Source: Dyadobacter pollutisoli (lineage in GTDB: Bacteria > Bacteroidota > Bacteroidia > Cytophagales > Spirosomataceae). Taken from it: 64,000 nt of DNA. The notes below the pieces were generated by a model. That model was not told the DNA's origin and made no database searches. It worked only from the letters and a program-made list of their open reading frames with translations. The stretch covers positions 2,110,501 through 2,174,500 of the forward strand of contig NZ_CP112998.1 in the NCBI RefSeq assembly GCF_026625565.1, read 5' to 3'. Made by a program: the position numbers and the translations under genes. Within the stretch, counting starts at the first letter, position 1, and every line of letters begins with the position of its first letter. This document shows positions 1 through 8,695 of this stretch, piece by piece.

Positions 1-77
1 TTATCCTTAGTGAACATGGCAACAACGGCGGCCAAAGAGACAATAGCAATCACGAATACTAAAATTTTCAGTATCAT
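1..77 (-). CDS. N-terminal fragment of a membrane-anchored protein, possibly SRPBCC family
   Basis: Only the first 25 codons lie in the window; the gene continues past the left edge. The reading starts at an ATG on the minus strand and begins MILKILVFVIAIVSLAAVV, one hydrophobic segment followed by a short polar stretch (MFTKD). This start is typical of Bacteroidota SRPBCC/polyketide-cyclase proteins that have an N-terminal membrane anchor, but the domain itself is not visible. It lies 39 bases downstream of the VOC gene in the same direction, so the two are probably cotranscribed. I am fairly sure that it is a gene start and unsure of the family. Confidence 0.5.
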   Translation of the reverse strand, partial: MILKILVFVIAIVSLAAVVAMFTKD

Positions 78-116
78 TTTTTTGAAGTTAAAATGTTGGA
101 AATTGGTTTGTTGTAA

Positions 117-533
117 TTATGTAAATTCAATCATCCATTGAATACCGAATTTGTCCCGGCACATGCCGAAGTAGGAGCCCCAGAAGGTTTTGTTCAATGG
201 CATTTCTACGTCGCCGTCGTCGGAAAGTTTTTCAAAAAGCCGGTTCGTTTCTTCCACGCTTTCGGTATGGATCACAATGTGAAAATTGTTGCCGGCCTCC
301 ACTTTCTGATCCATCACGTCCAATGTGTCCGTAGCCATGATGGTAATGACATCCGACACTTTTAATGACACGTGAATGAGCTTGTGCTGCTCGTGGGCGG
401 GGATTTTGTCTCCGCCTGGTATCTCACCGTACCTCGAAAAAATGGAGAATTCTCCTCCCAGAATTGATTTGTAATATAGCATTGCTTCTTCTGCATTGCC
501 GGCAAAATGTAAGTAAGGGGTCAGGTTACGCAT
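117..533 (-). CDS. VOC family protein (PhnB-like glyoxalase fold)
   Basis: 138 residues, the normal length for a single PhnB-type VOC module. The N-terminus PYLHFAGNAEEAMLYYKSIL and the C-terminus FWGSYFGMCRDKFGIQWMI are the two conserved stretches of the PhnB/3-dmu-9 methyltransferase-like family. No signal peptide is seen, so it is probably cytoplasmic. Members are metal-dependent or metal-less small-molecule-binding proteins, and the substrate cannot be read from the sequence. It is divergent from the GlxA-type regulator at 647 and upstream of the fragment at 1-77, a usual arrangement in Bacteroidota, so the regulator may control it. A TAATTTTG element and a perfect palindrome lie just upstream (555-575). 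Confidence 0.85.
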   Translation of the reverse strand: MRNLTPYLHFAGNAEEAMLYYKSILGGEFSIFSRYGEIPGGDKIPAHEQHKLIHVSLKVSDVITIMATDTLDVMDQKVEAGNNFHIVIHTESVEETNRLFEKLSDDGDVEMPLNKTFWGSYFGMCRDKFGIQWMIEFT

Positions 534-554
534 ACTTGAACAGGTTTATGGTTA

Positions 555-575
555 CAAAATTATTGGCAATAATTT
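555..575 (-). promoter_or_regulatory. Minus-strand -7 element and overlapping palindrome upstream of the VOC gene
   Basis: On the minus strand 555-562 reads TAATTTTG, matching the Bacteroidota -7 consensus TANNTTTG, 21 bases before the VOC start codon. Positions 557-575 form a perfect 9-base inverted repeat with one central base (AAATTATTG g CAATAATTT) that overlaps this element, which is the geometry of a repressor operator. No matching -33 element was found. That it is an operator is inference. Confidence 0.5.
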
Positions 576-593
576 ACATTGAGACATGGTAAA

Positions 594-642
594 TGCGACA
601 TTCTGTAGTGGGTGTTTGCGACAAAGTTTTGGTTTAATTTTG
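594..642 (+). promoter_or_regulatory. Promoter of the GlxA-type regulator, with repeated TGCGACA
   Basis: TTTG at 615-618 and TAATTTTG at 635-642 are separated by 16 bases, and the ATG follows only four bases after the -7 element. A transcription start at the usual distance would fall on the start codon, which suggests a leaderless mRNA. TGCGACA occurs at 594-600 and again at 617-623, close to two helical turns apart. That spacing resembles AraC-family half-sites, so it may be the autoregulatory site. Elements are seen directly; the roles are inferred. Confidence 0.5.
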
Positions 643-646
643 CAGC

Positions 647-1624
647 ATGATAACCATATCGATCCTCGCCCTCAAAAACGCCGTCATGGCCTCTGTCGCC
701 GACTCGCGTAATGTGTTCGCTACTGTGAACGAATTTTTGAAACACTCAGGTCGCGCCCCGTTGTTTCAGGTGCAATTAGTAGCATTAACGCAGGAAGTAA
801 AACTAAATGACGGACTTTTTTCTATCCATCCTGATGCCGTACTGACCGATATCAGGCACACGGATCTGATCATTATTCCGGCCATGAGCGGGGATATGAT
901 GAGCGCTACGCATATGAACAGGGGTTACGCGGGCTGGATCGCACGGCAGTACAAGGGTGGGGCCGAGGTGGCAAGTCTTTGCGTAGGGGCATTTTTGCTT
1001 GCTTTTTCAGGTTTGTTGAAAGGAAAGCAATGTACTACGCACTGGTCTTACGCGAATGAGTTCCGGTATTTTTATCCGGATGTCAAACTCGTGGACGAAA
1101 AACTGATCACCGACCAGAACGGCCTGTATTCCAGCGGCGGTAACAATGCTTACTGGAACCTGCTTTTGCATTTGGTTGAAAAATATACCGATCGTAAAAT
1201 GGCCATTCAAATGGCCAAACACTTTGTAATTGATATTGATAAAACCATGCAATCGCCTTTTGTGGTGTTCCATGGGTTGAAAGATCATGAAGACGAAGTG
1301 ATTAGAAAGGCGCAGGAATACATTGAACAGAATTACCAGGAAAAACTCGTGGTGGATCAGCTGGCGGTTCAGTTTAATGTTACCCGGAGGACATTCGAAC
1401 GCAGGTTTAAAAAAGCAACCCGGAATACGGTGGTAGAATATATTCAGCGCGTAAAAGTGGAGGCGACCAAAATGCAGCTGGAAACCGGGAGAAAATCGGT
1501 CAACGAAATCATGTACGATGTCGGCTACTCGGATATCCAGACTTACCGTGACGTGTTCAAGAGAATTACCGGTATGACGCCCGTTGAGTACCGCAACAAA
1601 TACAACAAAGAAGCCAGCCTGTAA
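647..1624 (+). CDS. GlxA family transcriptional regulator (DJ-1/PfpI-like domain plus AraC HTH)
   Basis: 325 residues, standard for the family. Residues 1 to about 190 form a DJ-1/PfpI-like sensory domain with the nucleophile-elbow stretch VASLCVGAFLLA (Cys112). Residues about 225-320 form the AraC double helix-turn-helix: VDQLAVQFNVTRRTFERRFK for the first helix pair and VNEIMYDVGYSDIQTYRDVF for the second, ending in the family signature GMTPVEYRNKY. The N-terminus agrees with other GlxA proteins, so the ATG at 647 is preferred even though it leaves almost no leader. The probable target is the divergent VOC gene and its partner; the ligand is unknown. Confidence 0.88.
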   Translation: MITISILALKNAVMASVADSRNVFATVNEFLKHSGRAPLFQVQLVALTQEVKLNDGLFSIHPDAVLTDIRHTDLIIIPAMSGDMMSATHMNRGYAGWIARQYKGGAEVASLCVGAFLLAFSGLLKGKQCTTHWSYANEFRYFYPDVKLVDEKLITDQNGLYSSGGNNAYWNLLLHLVEKYTDRKMAIQMAKHFVIDIDKTMQSPFVVFHGLKDHEDEVIRKAQEYIEQNYQEKLVVDQLAVQFNVTRRTFERRFKKATRNTVVEYIQRVKVEATKMQLETGRKSVNEIMYDVGYSDIQTYRDVFKRITGMTPVEYRNKYNKEASL

Positions 1625-1783
1625 GCTTCAAAAATGTACGATTAGCACCGGTATTTGTCCGCAAGTATCCGGCAAAACTGCTTCGGGACACTTTAATGCA
1701 TTATTTTGATAAAAAAGATAAAAATTATGGGGTATATTCTCAAAATTGGAGTCTCATCTAATAAATGAGTCAGCAAGAGCATA

Positions 1784-2350
1784 ATGAGAGCACGTATCAC
1801 TCCTGATGAAGCGCAAAAACTTTGGAATGACTACCAGTCGGGCGATATGTATGCGCTGGCGAACATTATGCAGAGCTACTATTCTGACCTTTTTCATTGG
1901 GGGTTACGACTGCACGCGGAGCGGGAATTTGTAAAGGATTGTATTCAGGATATGTTTGTCAAGCTCTGGAAAATGCAGGAGTCGGTGAATGCGGTTGAAA
2001 ATGTGCGGTCATACCTGATGGTTGTTTTGAAGACACGAATATTGCGTGAGCTGTCCAAAAAGCATGTTACGCATCAGTCGTTCCTTTCCGAGGAGTATTC
2101 GTTTTCGGTGGAGTTTGCGTCGGATCTGCGCCTGATCGATGAGGAGCACGAGGTGTACCGGATCAGGAAGCTGGAAGTGGTGCTGAACCATCTCTCGGAC
2201 CGACAGAAGGAGTTGATTTACCTCAAATTTTACCAGAATCTAAGTTTTGAACAGATCGCCGATGTCATGAAACTGAGCAGGCAGTCTGTGTATAATTTGC
2301 TTCAAAAATCGCTGGGAAGTCTGCGCAAGCATTATGACAGTCCACATTAA
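1784..2350 (+). CDS. ECF RNA polymerase sigma factor (SusC-linked)
   Basis: 188 residues. Region 2 is in REFVKDCIQDMFVKLWKM with a following SYLMVVLKTRILREL helix. Region 4 is LSDRQKELIYLKFYQNLSFE followed by an HTH (QIADVMKLSRQSVYNLLQKS). It lies 72 bases upstream of a FecR-type anti-sigma gene, which is followed by an STN-domain SusC, the classic trans-envelope signalling set. By that model, FecR holds the factor until the receptor binds substrate, and it then activates susC and the downstream operon. No extra C-terminal domain is present. The actual inducer is not readable, but the downstream genes point to an aldarate or a polymer containing it. Confidence 0.9.
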   Translation: MRARITPDEAQKLWNDYQSGDMYALANIMQSYYSDLFHWGLRLHAEREFVKDCIQDMFVKLWKMQESVNAVENVRSYLMVVLKTRILRELSKKHVTHQSFLSEEYSFSVEFASDLRLIDEEHEVYRIRKLEVVLNHLSDRQKELIYLKFYQNLSFEQIADVMKLSRQSVYNLLQKSLGSLRKHYDSPH

Positions 2351-2422
2351 GCACAGAAATGATTTAAAAAAATAGCTTCGTATAGCGTACAGCGTGATTC
2401 TCATTCAAACTGAAACCGGGCC

Positions 2423-3526
2423 ATGAAAAATTACGAGTCATATCAATTGGAAGATTTTCTGGCGGACCAGGGTTTTATAGACTGGGTGCGTGGCAGAGGC
2501 AGCCAGGGCGTATTTTGGGCGGCTTTTACTGAAAAATATCCTGATAAAACGGAATTGTTTCAAGAGGCTGAGCGACTGACGAGAGCTGCCAATGTGAAGC
2601 CGGAAGGCATTAGCGAGAAAGAGATCAGAGCTGAGGTAGCACTGTTTATAGAACGCGCCAGCGCGCCGGAGACACCGGAAATTGTGCCTTTGCAAGAGGA
2701 AAAGGTGGTTGTATCATCATTTTCACGCATTCGTTGGGTGGTCGCAGCGGCTGCTGTTGTGTTGATCGCAATAGGGATCAACTGGTATTTGGCCCCGGGG
2801 AATGTCACCAAACCCAATATTGCTTCCACGGATGTGAGCCCGCCTAACCTGGTCACGACCAGCAACGATACCGAAAAGCCATTGAAAATATTGCTGGTTG
2901 ACGGTTCGGAAGTGATACTGAGCCCGAAGAGCTGTTTGAGTTATCCTTCGCAGTTTGACGACAGTTCGCGGATCGTGTACCTGACGGGTGAAGCGATGTT
3001 TTCGGTGAAGCATCAGGGGCAGACTTTCATGGTTTACACCGGCGATGTGGTCACCAAAGTGCTGGGGACGCGATTTGTGGTGAGCGCATTTGACAAGGAT
3101 AAAAAAATTACCGTGCAGGTGCAGACGGGCAAAGTGTCGGTGTATGTAGAAAAGCCGGAACTTTCGCAGCGAAAAAAGGAAGTAAACGGGTTGATAATCA
3201 CCGCCAATCAGGCCGCCATTTTTGAAAAAAGCATTCATCAGCTTTCTAAAACATTAGTGGAAAACCCCGAAAAACTGACCAAAGAAGCTGTCGAAAGCAT
3301 TTCCAAATATGAGGAAGTGCCACTGCCGGTATTGTTTCAGGACATTGAAAAAGCCTACGGAATTCCCGTCCAGTTCGATGCTGAAAATTTCCGGACGTGC
3401 AAGATCACGGCGACGCTATCAAATGAAAACATGTATGAAAAGCTCGATATCCTTTGTAAAACCGTCTCTGCCAGTTATGAAATAGTTGACGGACAGATCA
3501 TTATCAGCGGAAAAGGCTGTAAGTAG
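2423..3526 (+). CDS. FecR family anti-sigma factor with DUF4974 C-terminus
   Basis: 367 residues. A cytoplasmic N-terminal part of about 98 residues precedes one membrane segment (WVVAAAAVVLIAIGINWYL, about residues 104-122). The periplasmic FecR domain follows, with the recognisable stretches VDGSEVILSPKSCLSYP, YLTGEAMFSV and VVTKVLGTRFVV. The last 70 residues match the DUF4974 module found in Bacteroidota FecR proteins and expected to meet the STN domain of the receptor. It sits between the ECF sigma gene and the SusC gene on the same strand, so it is the cognate regulator. The gap to susC holds a hairpin (3537-3556). Confidence 0.92.
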   Translation: MKNYESYQLEDFLADQGFIDWVRGRGSQGVFWAAFTEKYPDKTELFQEAERLTRAANVKPEGISEKEIRAEVALFIERASAPETPEIVPLQEEKVVVSSFSRIRWVVAAAAVVLIAIGINWYLAPGNVTKPNIASTDVSPPNLVTTSNDTEKPLKILLVDGSEVILSPKSCLSYPSQFDDSSRIVYLTGEAMFSVKHQGQTFMVYTGDVVTKVLGTRFVVSAFDKDKKITVQVQTGKVSVYVEKPELSQRKKEVNGLIITANQAAIFEKSIHQLSKTLVENPEKLTKEAVESISKYEEVPLPVLFQDIEKAYGIPVQFDAENFRTCKITATLSNENMYEKLDILCKTVSASYEIVDGQIIISGKGCK

Positions 3527-3536
3527 CATAAAAAAT

Positions 3537-3556
3537 GGCAGTGATTTCGCACTGCC
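3537..3556 (+). promoter_or_regulatory. Hairpin between fecR and susC
   Basis: GGCAGTG (3537-3543), loop ATTTCG, CACTGCC (3550-3556). It begins 10 bases after the FecR stop. The stem is preceded by an A-run, so on the minus strand it would read as stem plus T-run, like an intrinsic terminator for antisense transcripts. On the plus strand no T-run follows. A comparable element sits at the same place in the second unit (59884-59910). Function is unknown. Confidence 0.55.
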
Positions 3557-3652
3557 AGAAAGGTCTTGATGTATTGAGTATCCACTCGCCAAAGTAACAG
3601 CTCAAACATCCTGAATTCCCGGTTAAAAGAACCATTAACCCTTATCAAAATT

Positions 3653-6600
3653 ATGAAAAAACACGTTACCAGACAATTCTGGCTAAAACTTATGACGTTT
3701 TCATTAACACAGAGTTTTGTCATGTTGGTGCTGGCCGGTGTCGCTTATGCGCACACCAGCGATGCACAGGAGTACCTGAGCCGGCGGTTGTCGGTACAGG
3801 CGGAAAACCGTGAGATCAAAAAAGTACTGGCGGACATTGAGAAGGAGACGGATGTCAGGTTTGTTTATAGTTCCAATGTATTGGAATCGTCGAAAAAGGT
3901 CAGTATCCAGGCCGTGAATGCAACGTTGGCCGATGTACTGAACCGGCTTTTTAAACCATTAAAAGTCAGATACGAGCTGGCTGGCAAGAAGATCATTTTA
4001 ACACCCGAGCTGCCCAATGCAGACAATGGGCTGGTATTACCGGATGGAAAGGGCGACCCGGCCGGCCCGAAACGAAACCTGAGCGGCAAGGTAACCGACG
4101 AGCGGGGAATCGGGCTGCCCGGCGTGAATATCATTGTGAAAGGAACGCAGCGCGGCACTACTTCCAATGCAGAGGGAGTTTTTCAGATCGAGCTGCAAAG
4201 TGGTGATAATACGCTGTTGTTCAGTTTTGTAGGTTTTCAGACCAAAGAGGTAACAGTAGGTAATGAGTCCAGTCTGACCATTTCGCTGTCGCCGGAAAGT
4301 AAGGCTTTGGAAGAAGTGGTAGTGACTGCTTTGGGTATCAAAAAATCCGCCAAAAGTCTTGGTTATGCCACGGCGTCGGTGCCAACCGAAGAAATGACCG
4401 TGAACCGGACCGCCAATTTTATGAATGCATTGCAGGGTAAGATGGCGGGCGTGAACATTACCTCGCTAGGCTCGGGACCGGCGGGAACGAGCAAGATCCG
4501 TATCCGGGGACAGTCATCTTTTGGAGGAAACAATTCACCGCTTATCGTGGTCAATGGTGTGCCGATAGACAATACGAACTTCGGCGCGAGAGGCGATGCT
4601 TCCGACAAAGGGGCCAACCGCACATCGGACAGCGGCGATGGTTTGAGCAGCATCAATCCTGATAACATTGAGTCGATGACGGTACTGAAAGGCGCCGCGG
4701 CTTCTGCATTATATGGTTCGCGTGCCAAGGACGGCGTCATCATGATTACTACCAAAACGAGAGGCGCTGGCGTGGGGATAGGGATTGAGTACAACACCAA
4801 TTTTACCACTGAAACCCCGCTGGATTATACAGACTATCAATATGAATACGGCCAGGGAGAGAACGGAAAACGGCCCACAACACCCAATCCTACATCAGGC
4901 CAATGGAGCTTTGGCGAGAAATTTGCACCGGGTATGACCCAGGTGCTTTTTGATGGCGTAGAAGTGCCATATGTGCCTCAGAGACATCAGATCACTGATT
5001 ATTATCGAAAAGGAAACACATTTACCAACACATTGTCGCTCTCCTCAGGTGGCGAATTTGGTGGATTCAGCCTCTCATTGTCCAATCTTGACAACAGGAC
5101 TATCCTGCCGGGATCGGGCTACCATCGTAAAACGGTGAACCTGGGTTTTACGCAAACCATGGCCAAGAAGCTGACGGTTTCGGGTAATATCAATTATTCC
5201 AATGAAACCCGGAAAAACCCGCCTAACATTGCCGAGCAGGATTACAGCCCGGTTTCGCTGTACAATATGGCCAACTCCATGCCGCTCGATCTGCTTGAAA
5301 AATATGCAACTGACGCGAATGGAAATGAATATGTCTGGTCGCGGTTTACCAACCGTACCAATCCATATTTTGCATTGAAACGTTTTGAAAACATTGATAA
5401 GGACCGCGTTTTCGGAAACCTGTCGGTGCGTTACAATTTTACGCCCTGGCTGTACGCACAGGGCCGTATCGGTCAGGATTACTTCGCACGGGAGCAGGAA
5501 TACAACCTGCCCACAGGTAGCCAGCGCCAGGCAGCTGCGCCCGCAGGATTTGTGAACGGGCAGTATGTGCAGGATGCGCGCACGGTACGCGAACTCAATG
5601 CTGATTTCCTGATCGCGGCCAACAAAACTTTTGGCGACATTGGTGTCAATGTGAATGTCGGTGGTAACCAGATGTACCGGAAACTGAGCCGGCATAATGT
5701 GTTTGTCCAGGATTTTTATACCCGGGGCCTTTACACAATCGGAAACGGCCGGCAGAAGGATGCGACCTATGATTTTTCCAAAAGGCAGGTTAATTCGCTG
5801 TACGGTTCGGCCGAGGTTTCCTTTAAGGATTACCTTTTCCTGAATGGTACTATCCGCAATGACTGGTTTTCGACGCTGTCACCGGCTAACAGGAGCATTG
5901 TATATCCTTCTATCACAGGTAGTTTCGTGTTTTCTCAGGCGCTGACCTCGTCTTTGCCTGCCTGGATCACGTTTGGCAAAATCCGGGTCGCCTACGCAGA
6001 AGTAGGGAGCGATACCGATGTGCAGCCTTACTCTAATAACCTGTTTTACGGCATCAATGCCCAGCAGTTTCCTAATCCCTCGGGTGTAGCGTCACCATTG
6101 GCCACGATCAGCGGTTCCACGGTTCCCAATGCAAATCTTCGCCCGATGCGCGTGTCGGAGAAAGAGGTGGGGCTGGAATTGAAACTGTTCAACAACATGC
6201 TGGGGCTGGACTTTACCTATTACGATAAACTCTCCTCCGATCAGATCCTGCAAGCCCAGACTTCCGACGCATCCGGCTACCTTACCCAGCTTATTAATGT
6301 AGGTAAAGGACGTAACCGCGGCTTGGAAATGATGGTGAATGTGCTACCGATACGGAGTACGAACTTTACCTGGAACCTCAATTTCAATGCCGCATATAAT
6401 GTAACCAAAGTGCTGGATCTGGGCGGAGACGTGAGCGATGCGATGATTACGGTCGGTACCGGTGATTTTACCGGCGAGCTTCGTCAGGTTGTGGGCAGGT
6501 CTATGGGACAGCTTTACGGTTTTGGTTATCTGCGGGACGATCAGGGCAGGCAGGTTTTTGATGTCGGAAATGGTCGCCCGTTGCGTACACCGACGCAGAT

Positions 6601-7147
6601 TTCCTTTGGCAGTGCATTACCTAAATGGGTAGGCGGTATTACCAATGGTTTCAATTACAAGGAACTGTCGGCGTCCTTCCTGATCGATTTCAAACTGGGA
6701 CATAAAATGATCTCGGGTACCAATCACAATGCGTGGCGTCACGGCTTAATGAAAGAAACATTACCGGGCAGGGCAGAAGGCTTTATTGTTGGCGATGGCG
6801 TCAATCCAAACGGGGAGGTTAACAAAACCAAGTCCGTAGTGCAGGCTTACTATGAAACCGTACGGTCTCAGAACATTGCCGAACAGTTTGTGTACAATGC
6901 AGGATTATGGCAGCTGCGCCAGATCACGATCGGTTATGATTTTTCAAAATTGTTGCCCAAAAACATTCCTTTCATCAAAGGAGGAAGGATCAATGCAGTG
7001 GCCAACAATGTGGCGGTTTTGAAAAAATGGGTACCCAACATTCACCCCGATCAGTTTGGTTTTCCATCGGACAACCTCATTGGTCTGGAAGCGACAGGCC
7101 TGCCGATCACACGCAGTATGGGTTTCAATCTTAACCTTAAATTTTAA
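3653..7147 (+). CDS. SusC/RagA family TonB-linked outer-membrane receptor with STN domain
   Basis: 1164 residues. Order: signal peptide (to about residue 38), STN secretin/TonB short N-terminal domain (about 45-115) that contacts FecR, carboxypeptidase-regulatory-like domain (about 140-215, starting LSGKVTDERGIGLPGVNIIV), a TonB-box-like segment ALEEVVVTALGIKK, plug domain with the GTSKIRIRGQSSFGGN and AASALYGSRAKDGVIMITTK motifs, then a long beta-barrel ending in an aromatic residue (NLNLKF). It pairs with the SusD lipoprotein whose start lies 9 bases downstream. Such pairs import glycans or oligomers through the outer membrane. Here the downstream enzymes suggest a substrate yielding glucarate-type acids; that link is inferred from context. 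Confidence 0.95.
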   Translation: MKKHVTRQFWLKLMTFSLTQSFVMLVLAGVAYAHTSDAQEYLSRRLSVQAENREIKKVLADIEKETDVRFVYSSNVLESSKKVSIQAVNATLADVLNRLFKPLKVRYELAGKKIILTPELPNADNGLVLPDGKGDPAGPKRNLSGKVTDERGIGLPGVNIIVKGTQRGTTSNAEGVFQIELQSGDNTLLFSFVGFQTKEVTVGNESSLTISLSPESKALEEVVVTALGIKKSAKSLGYATASVPTEEMTVNRTANFMNALQGKMAGVNITSLGSGPAGTSKIRIRGQSSFGGNNSPLIVVNGVPIDNTNFGARGDASDKGANRTSDSGDGLSSINPDNIESMTVLKGAAASALYGSRAKDGVIMITTKTRGAGVGIGIEYNTNFTTETPLDYTDYQYEYGQGENGKRPTTPNPTSGQWSFGEKFAPGMTQVLFDGVEVPYVPQRHQITDYYRKGNTFTNTLSLSSGGEFGGFSLSLSNLDNRTILPGSGYHRKTVNLGFTQTMAKKLTVSGNINYSNETRKNPPNIAEQDYSPVSLYNMANSMPLDLLEKYATDANGNEYVWSRFTNRTNPYFALKRFENIDKDRVFGNLSVRYNFTPWLYAQGRIGQDYFAREQEYNLPTGSQRQAAAPAGFVNGQYVQDARTVRELNADFLIAANKTFGDIGVNVNVGGNQMYRKLSRHNVFVQDFYTRGLYTIGNGRQKDATYDFSKRQVNSLYGSAEVSFKDYLFLNGTIRNDWFSTLSPANRSIVYPSITGSFVFSQALTSSLPAWITFGKIRVAYAEVGSDTDVQPYSNNLFYGINAQQFPNPSGVASPLATISGSTVPNANLRPMRVSEKEVGLELKLFNNMLGLDFTYYDKLSSDQILQAQTSDASGYLTQLINVGKGRNRGLEMMVNVLPIRSTNFTWNLNFNAAYNVTKVLDLGGDVSDAMITVGTGDFTGELRQVVGRSMGQLYGFGYLRDDQGRQVFDVGNGRPLRTPTQISFGSALPKWVGGITNGFNYKELSASFLIDFKLGHKMISGTNHNAWRHGLMKETLPGRAEGFIVGDGVNPNGEVNKTKSVVQAYYETVRSQNIAEQFVYNAGLWQLRQITIGYDFSKLLPKNIPFIKGGRINAVANNVAVLKKWVPNIHPDQFGFPSDNLIGLEATGLPITRSMGFNLNLKF

Positions 7148-7155
7148 GAAAGAAA

Positions 7156-8685
7156 ATGAAAAAGCTATATCAATCAATCCTGACCGGCATCGTTTTTCTG
7201 CCCCTGCTGATTTCCTGCGACAATGGATTTGACGAAATGAACATCAATCCGATCGCCCTCACAGCCGTAGAACCTTCGTACCAGTTAAATACCACCATTG
7301 TCAACAGCGCACCGACTTACGGAAACCTGAGCTATGAAACGACGATCGTGAAACAAATGATCACGCCATTCAGCGGGCAGGGTTCTGCGGCCAATTTTAA
7401 TCAGGACAACCGGGGCGTAACCTCGGGAAACTGGACGACGATTTACCGCGGTATCATTAAAGAACTGACCGACGTAGTTGCCAAAACCAAAGACGACGCG
7501 GCCCGTACGAACTTGTACAATATGGCCAGGATCTGGAAGGCCTATTCATTCCTGATCCTGACCGATACTTACGGAAATATTCCATACAGCGAGGCAGGAT
7601 TAGGCTTTTTGTCGGGAAACACCGGGCCGGCTTATGATAGCCAAGAGGCGGTGTACACCGACATTCTGAATGAGCTGGAAACGGCTTCCGCAGCCTTGGA
7701 CGCTTCCAAAACGAAGGTTGCGAGCGACGTTTTGTATGGTGGGGATGTATTGAAATGGAAGCACCTGGGCAACTCATTGCTGCTGCGGGCCGCCATGCGC
7801 CTTTCCAAAGTTAACCCTGATAAAGCCAAAGAATATGTAACCAAAGCAGTAGCAGGTGGTGTAATGGATTCCAACAAGGACAATGCGGTGATCCGCCACA
7901 CGGCCAGTTTTACTAATCCCGTTGGAAGCTCATTGAATGGTGGACAGTCTGCATTCTACTACCTCGACCAGGATTTTGTGGATTATCTGACGGCCAATAA
8001 TGACCCGCGTCTGGCGTCGATTGCAGTACGATATGTTGGTGCGCAAAGTGGTGCAGACCAAACGGAGGCCAAAGCCAATCGCTCAGTCGCTGTGCAGATC
8101 GGAATGCCGCAGGGCTATGATAATACCACAATCAGCAAAGATGTGGCCGATAAAAAGCTGGCCAGTTTGTGGGATTACAGCCAGCTGGACAGGACACGCA
8201 TGGCAGGCCTGACGGCGCCCAGTTTCCTGGTGACCTATGCGCAAACGCAGCTTTTGCTGGCCGAGGCTGCGCATCGCAAGTGGACATCTGGTGACGCGGC
8301 TACGCTGTATGCCAACGGTATCAAGGCACATATGCAGCAGTTTGCGGACTACGGCAGCGCGACCGCGATCCAGGACGCAGCCGTGAGCGCGTACGTGGCT
8401 GCCCACCCGCTACATGCAGGTAAAGAACTCGAAGAAATCAATACGCAATACTGGGTGGCCTCCTTCCTCGTAGGCCCCGAAGCATTTGCCAATTTCCGGC
8501 GCAGCGGGTTTCCGGTCCTCAAACCGAACCCATATCCCGGCAGCGACCTCAAATCCGAACCGTTTATCAGAAGGCTTACCTATACCGACGCAGAACTGAA
8601 CGTCAATCACGACAACGTTCAAAAAGCCATTGCCCAGCAAGGTGCAGACCTCCTCGATACCCGGATTTGGTGGGATAAAAAATAA
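7156..8685 (+). CDS. SusD/RagB family nutrient-binding outer-membrane lipoprotein (SusD-like_2 type)
   Basis: 509 residues with a lipoprotein signal ending LLISC (Cys21). The body has the TPR-rich SusD fold signature of the SusD-like_2 group: ARIWKAYSFLILTDTYGNIPYSEA near residue 120, and WKHLGNSLLLRAAMRLSKVNP near 200, and the C-terminal block with ANFRRSGFP and RRLTYTDAELNVN. It caps the SusC barrel encoded immediately upstream and binds the incoming substrate at the cell surface. The stop is 10 bases before the aldolase start, so the import pair and the catabolic genes form one operon. Confidence 0.93.
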   Translation: MKKLYQSILTGIVFLPLLISCDNGFDEMNINPIALTAVEPSYQLNTTIVNSAPTYGNLSYETTIVKQMITPFSGQGSAANFNQDNRGVTSGNWTTIYRGIIKELTDVVAKTKDDAARTNLYNMARIWKAYSFLILTDTYGNIPYSEAGLGFLSGNTGPAYDSQEAVYTDILNELETASAALDASKTKVASDVLYGGDVLKWKHLGNSLLLRAAMRLSKVNPDKAKEYVTKAVAGGVMDSNKDNAVIRHTASFTNPVGSSLNGGQSAFYYLDQDFVDYLTANNDPRLASIAVRYVGAQSGADQTEAKANRSVAVQIGMPQGYDNTTISKDVADKKLASLWDYSQLDRTRMAGLTAPSFLVTYAQTQLLLAEAAHRKWTSGDAATLYANGIKAHMQQFADYGSATAIQDAAVSAYVAAHPLHAGKELEEINTQYWVASFLVGPEAFANFRRSGFPVLKPNPYPGSDLKSEPFIRRLTYTDAELNVNHDNVQKAIAQQGADLLDTRIWWDKK

Positions 8686-8695
8686 ACCATTTGGA

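Noticed and set aside
5075..5695. 206-codon minus-strand open frame
   Set aside because: Lies inside the SusC barrel and has no motif of its own.
8630..8695. N-terminal extension of the aldolase
   Set aside because: The added residues overlap the end of SusD and have no family homology; the ATG at 8696 starts the conserved part.
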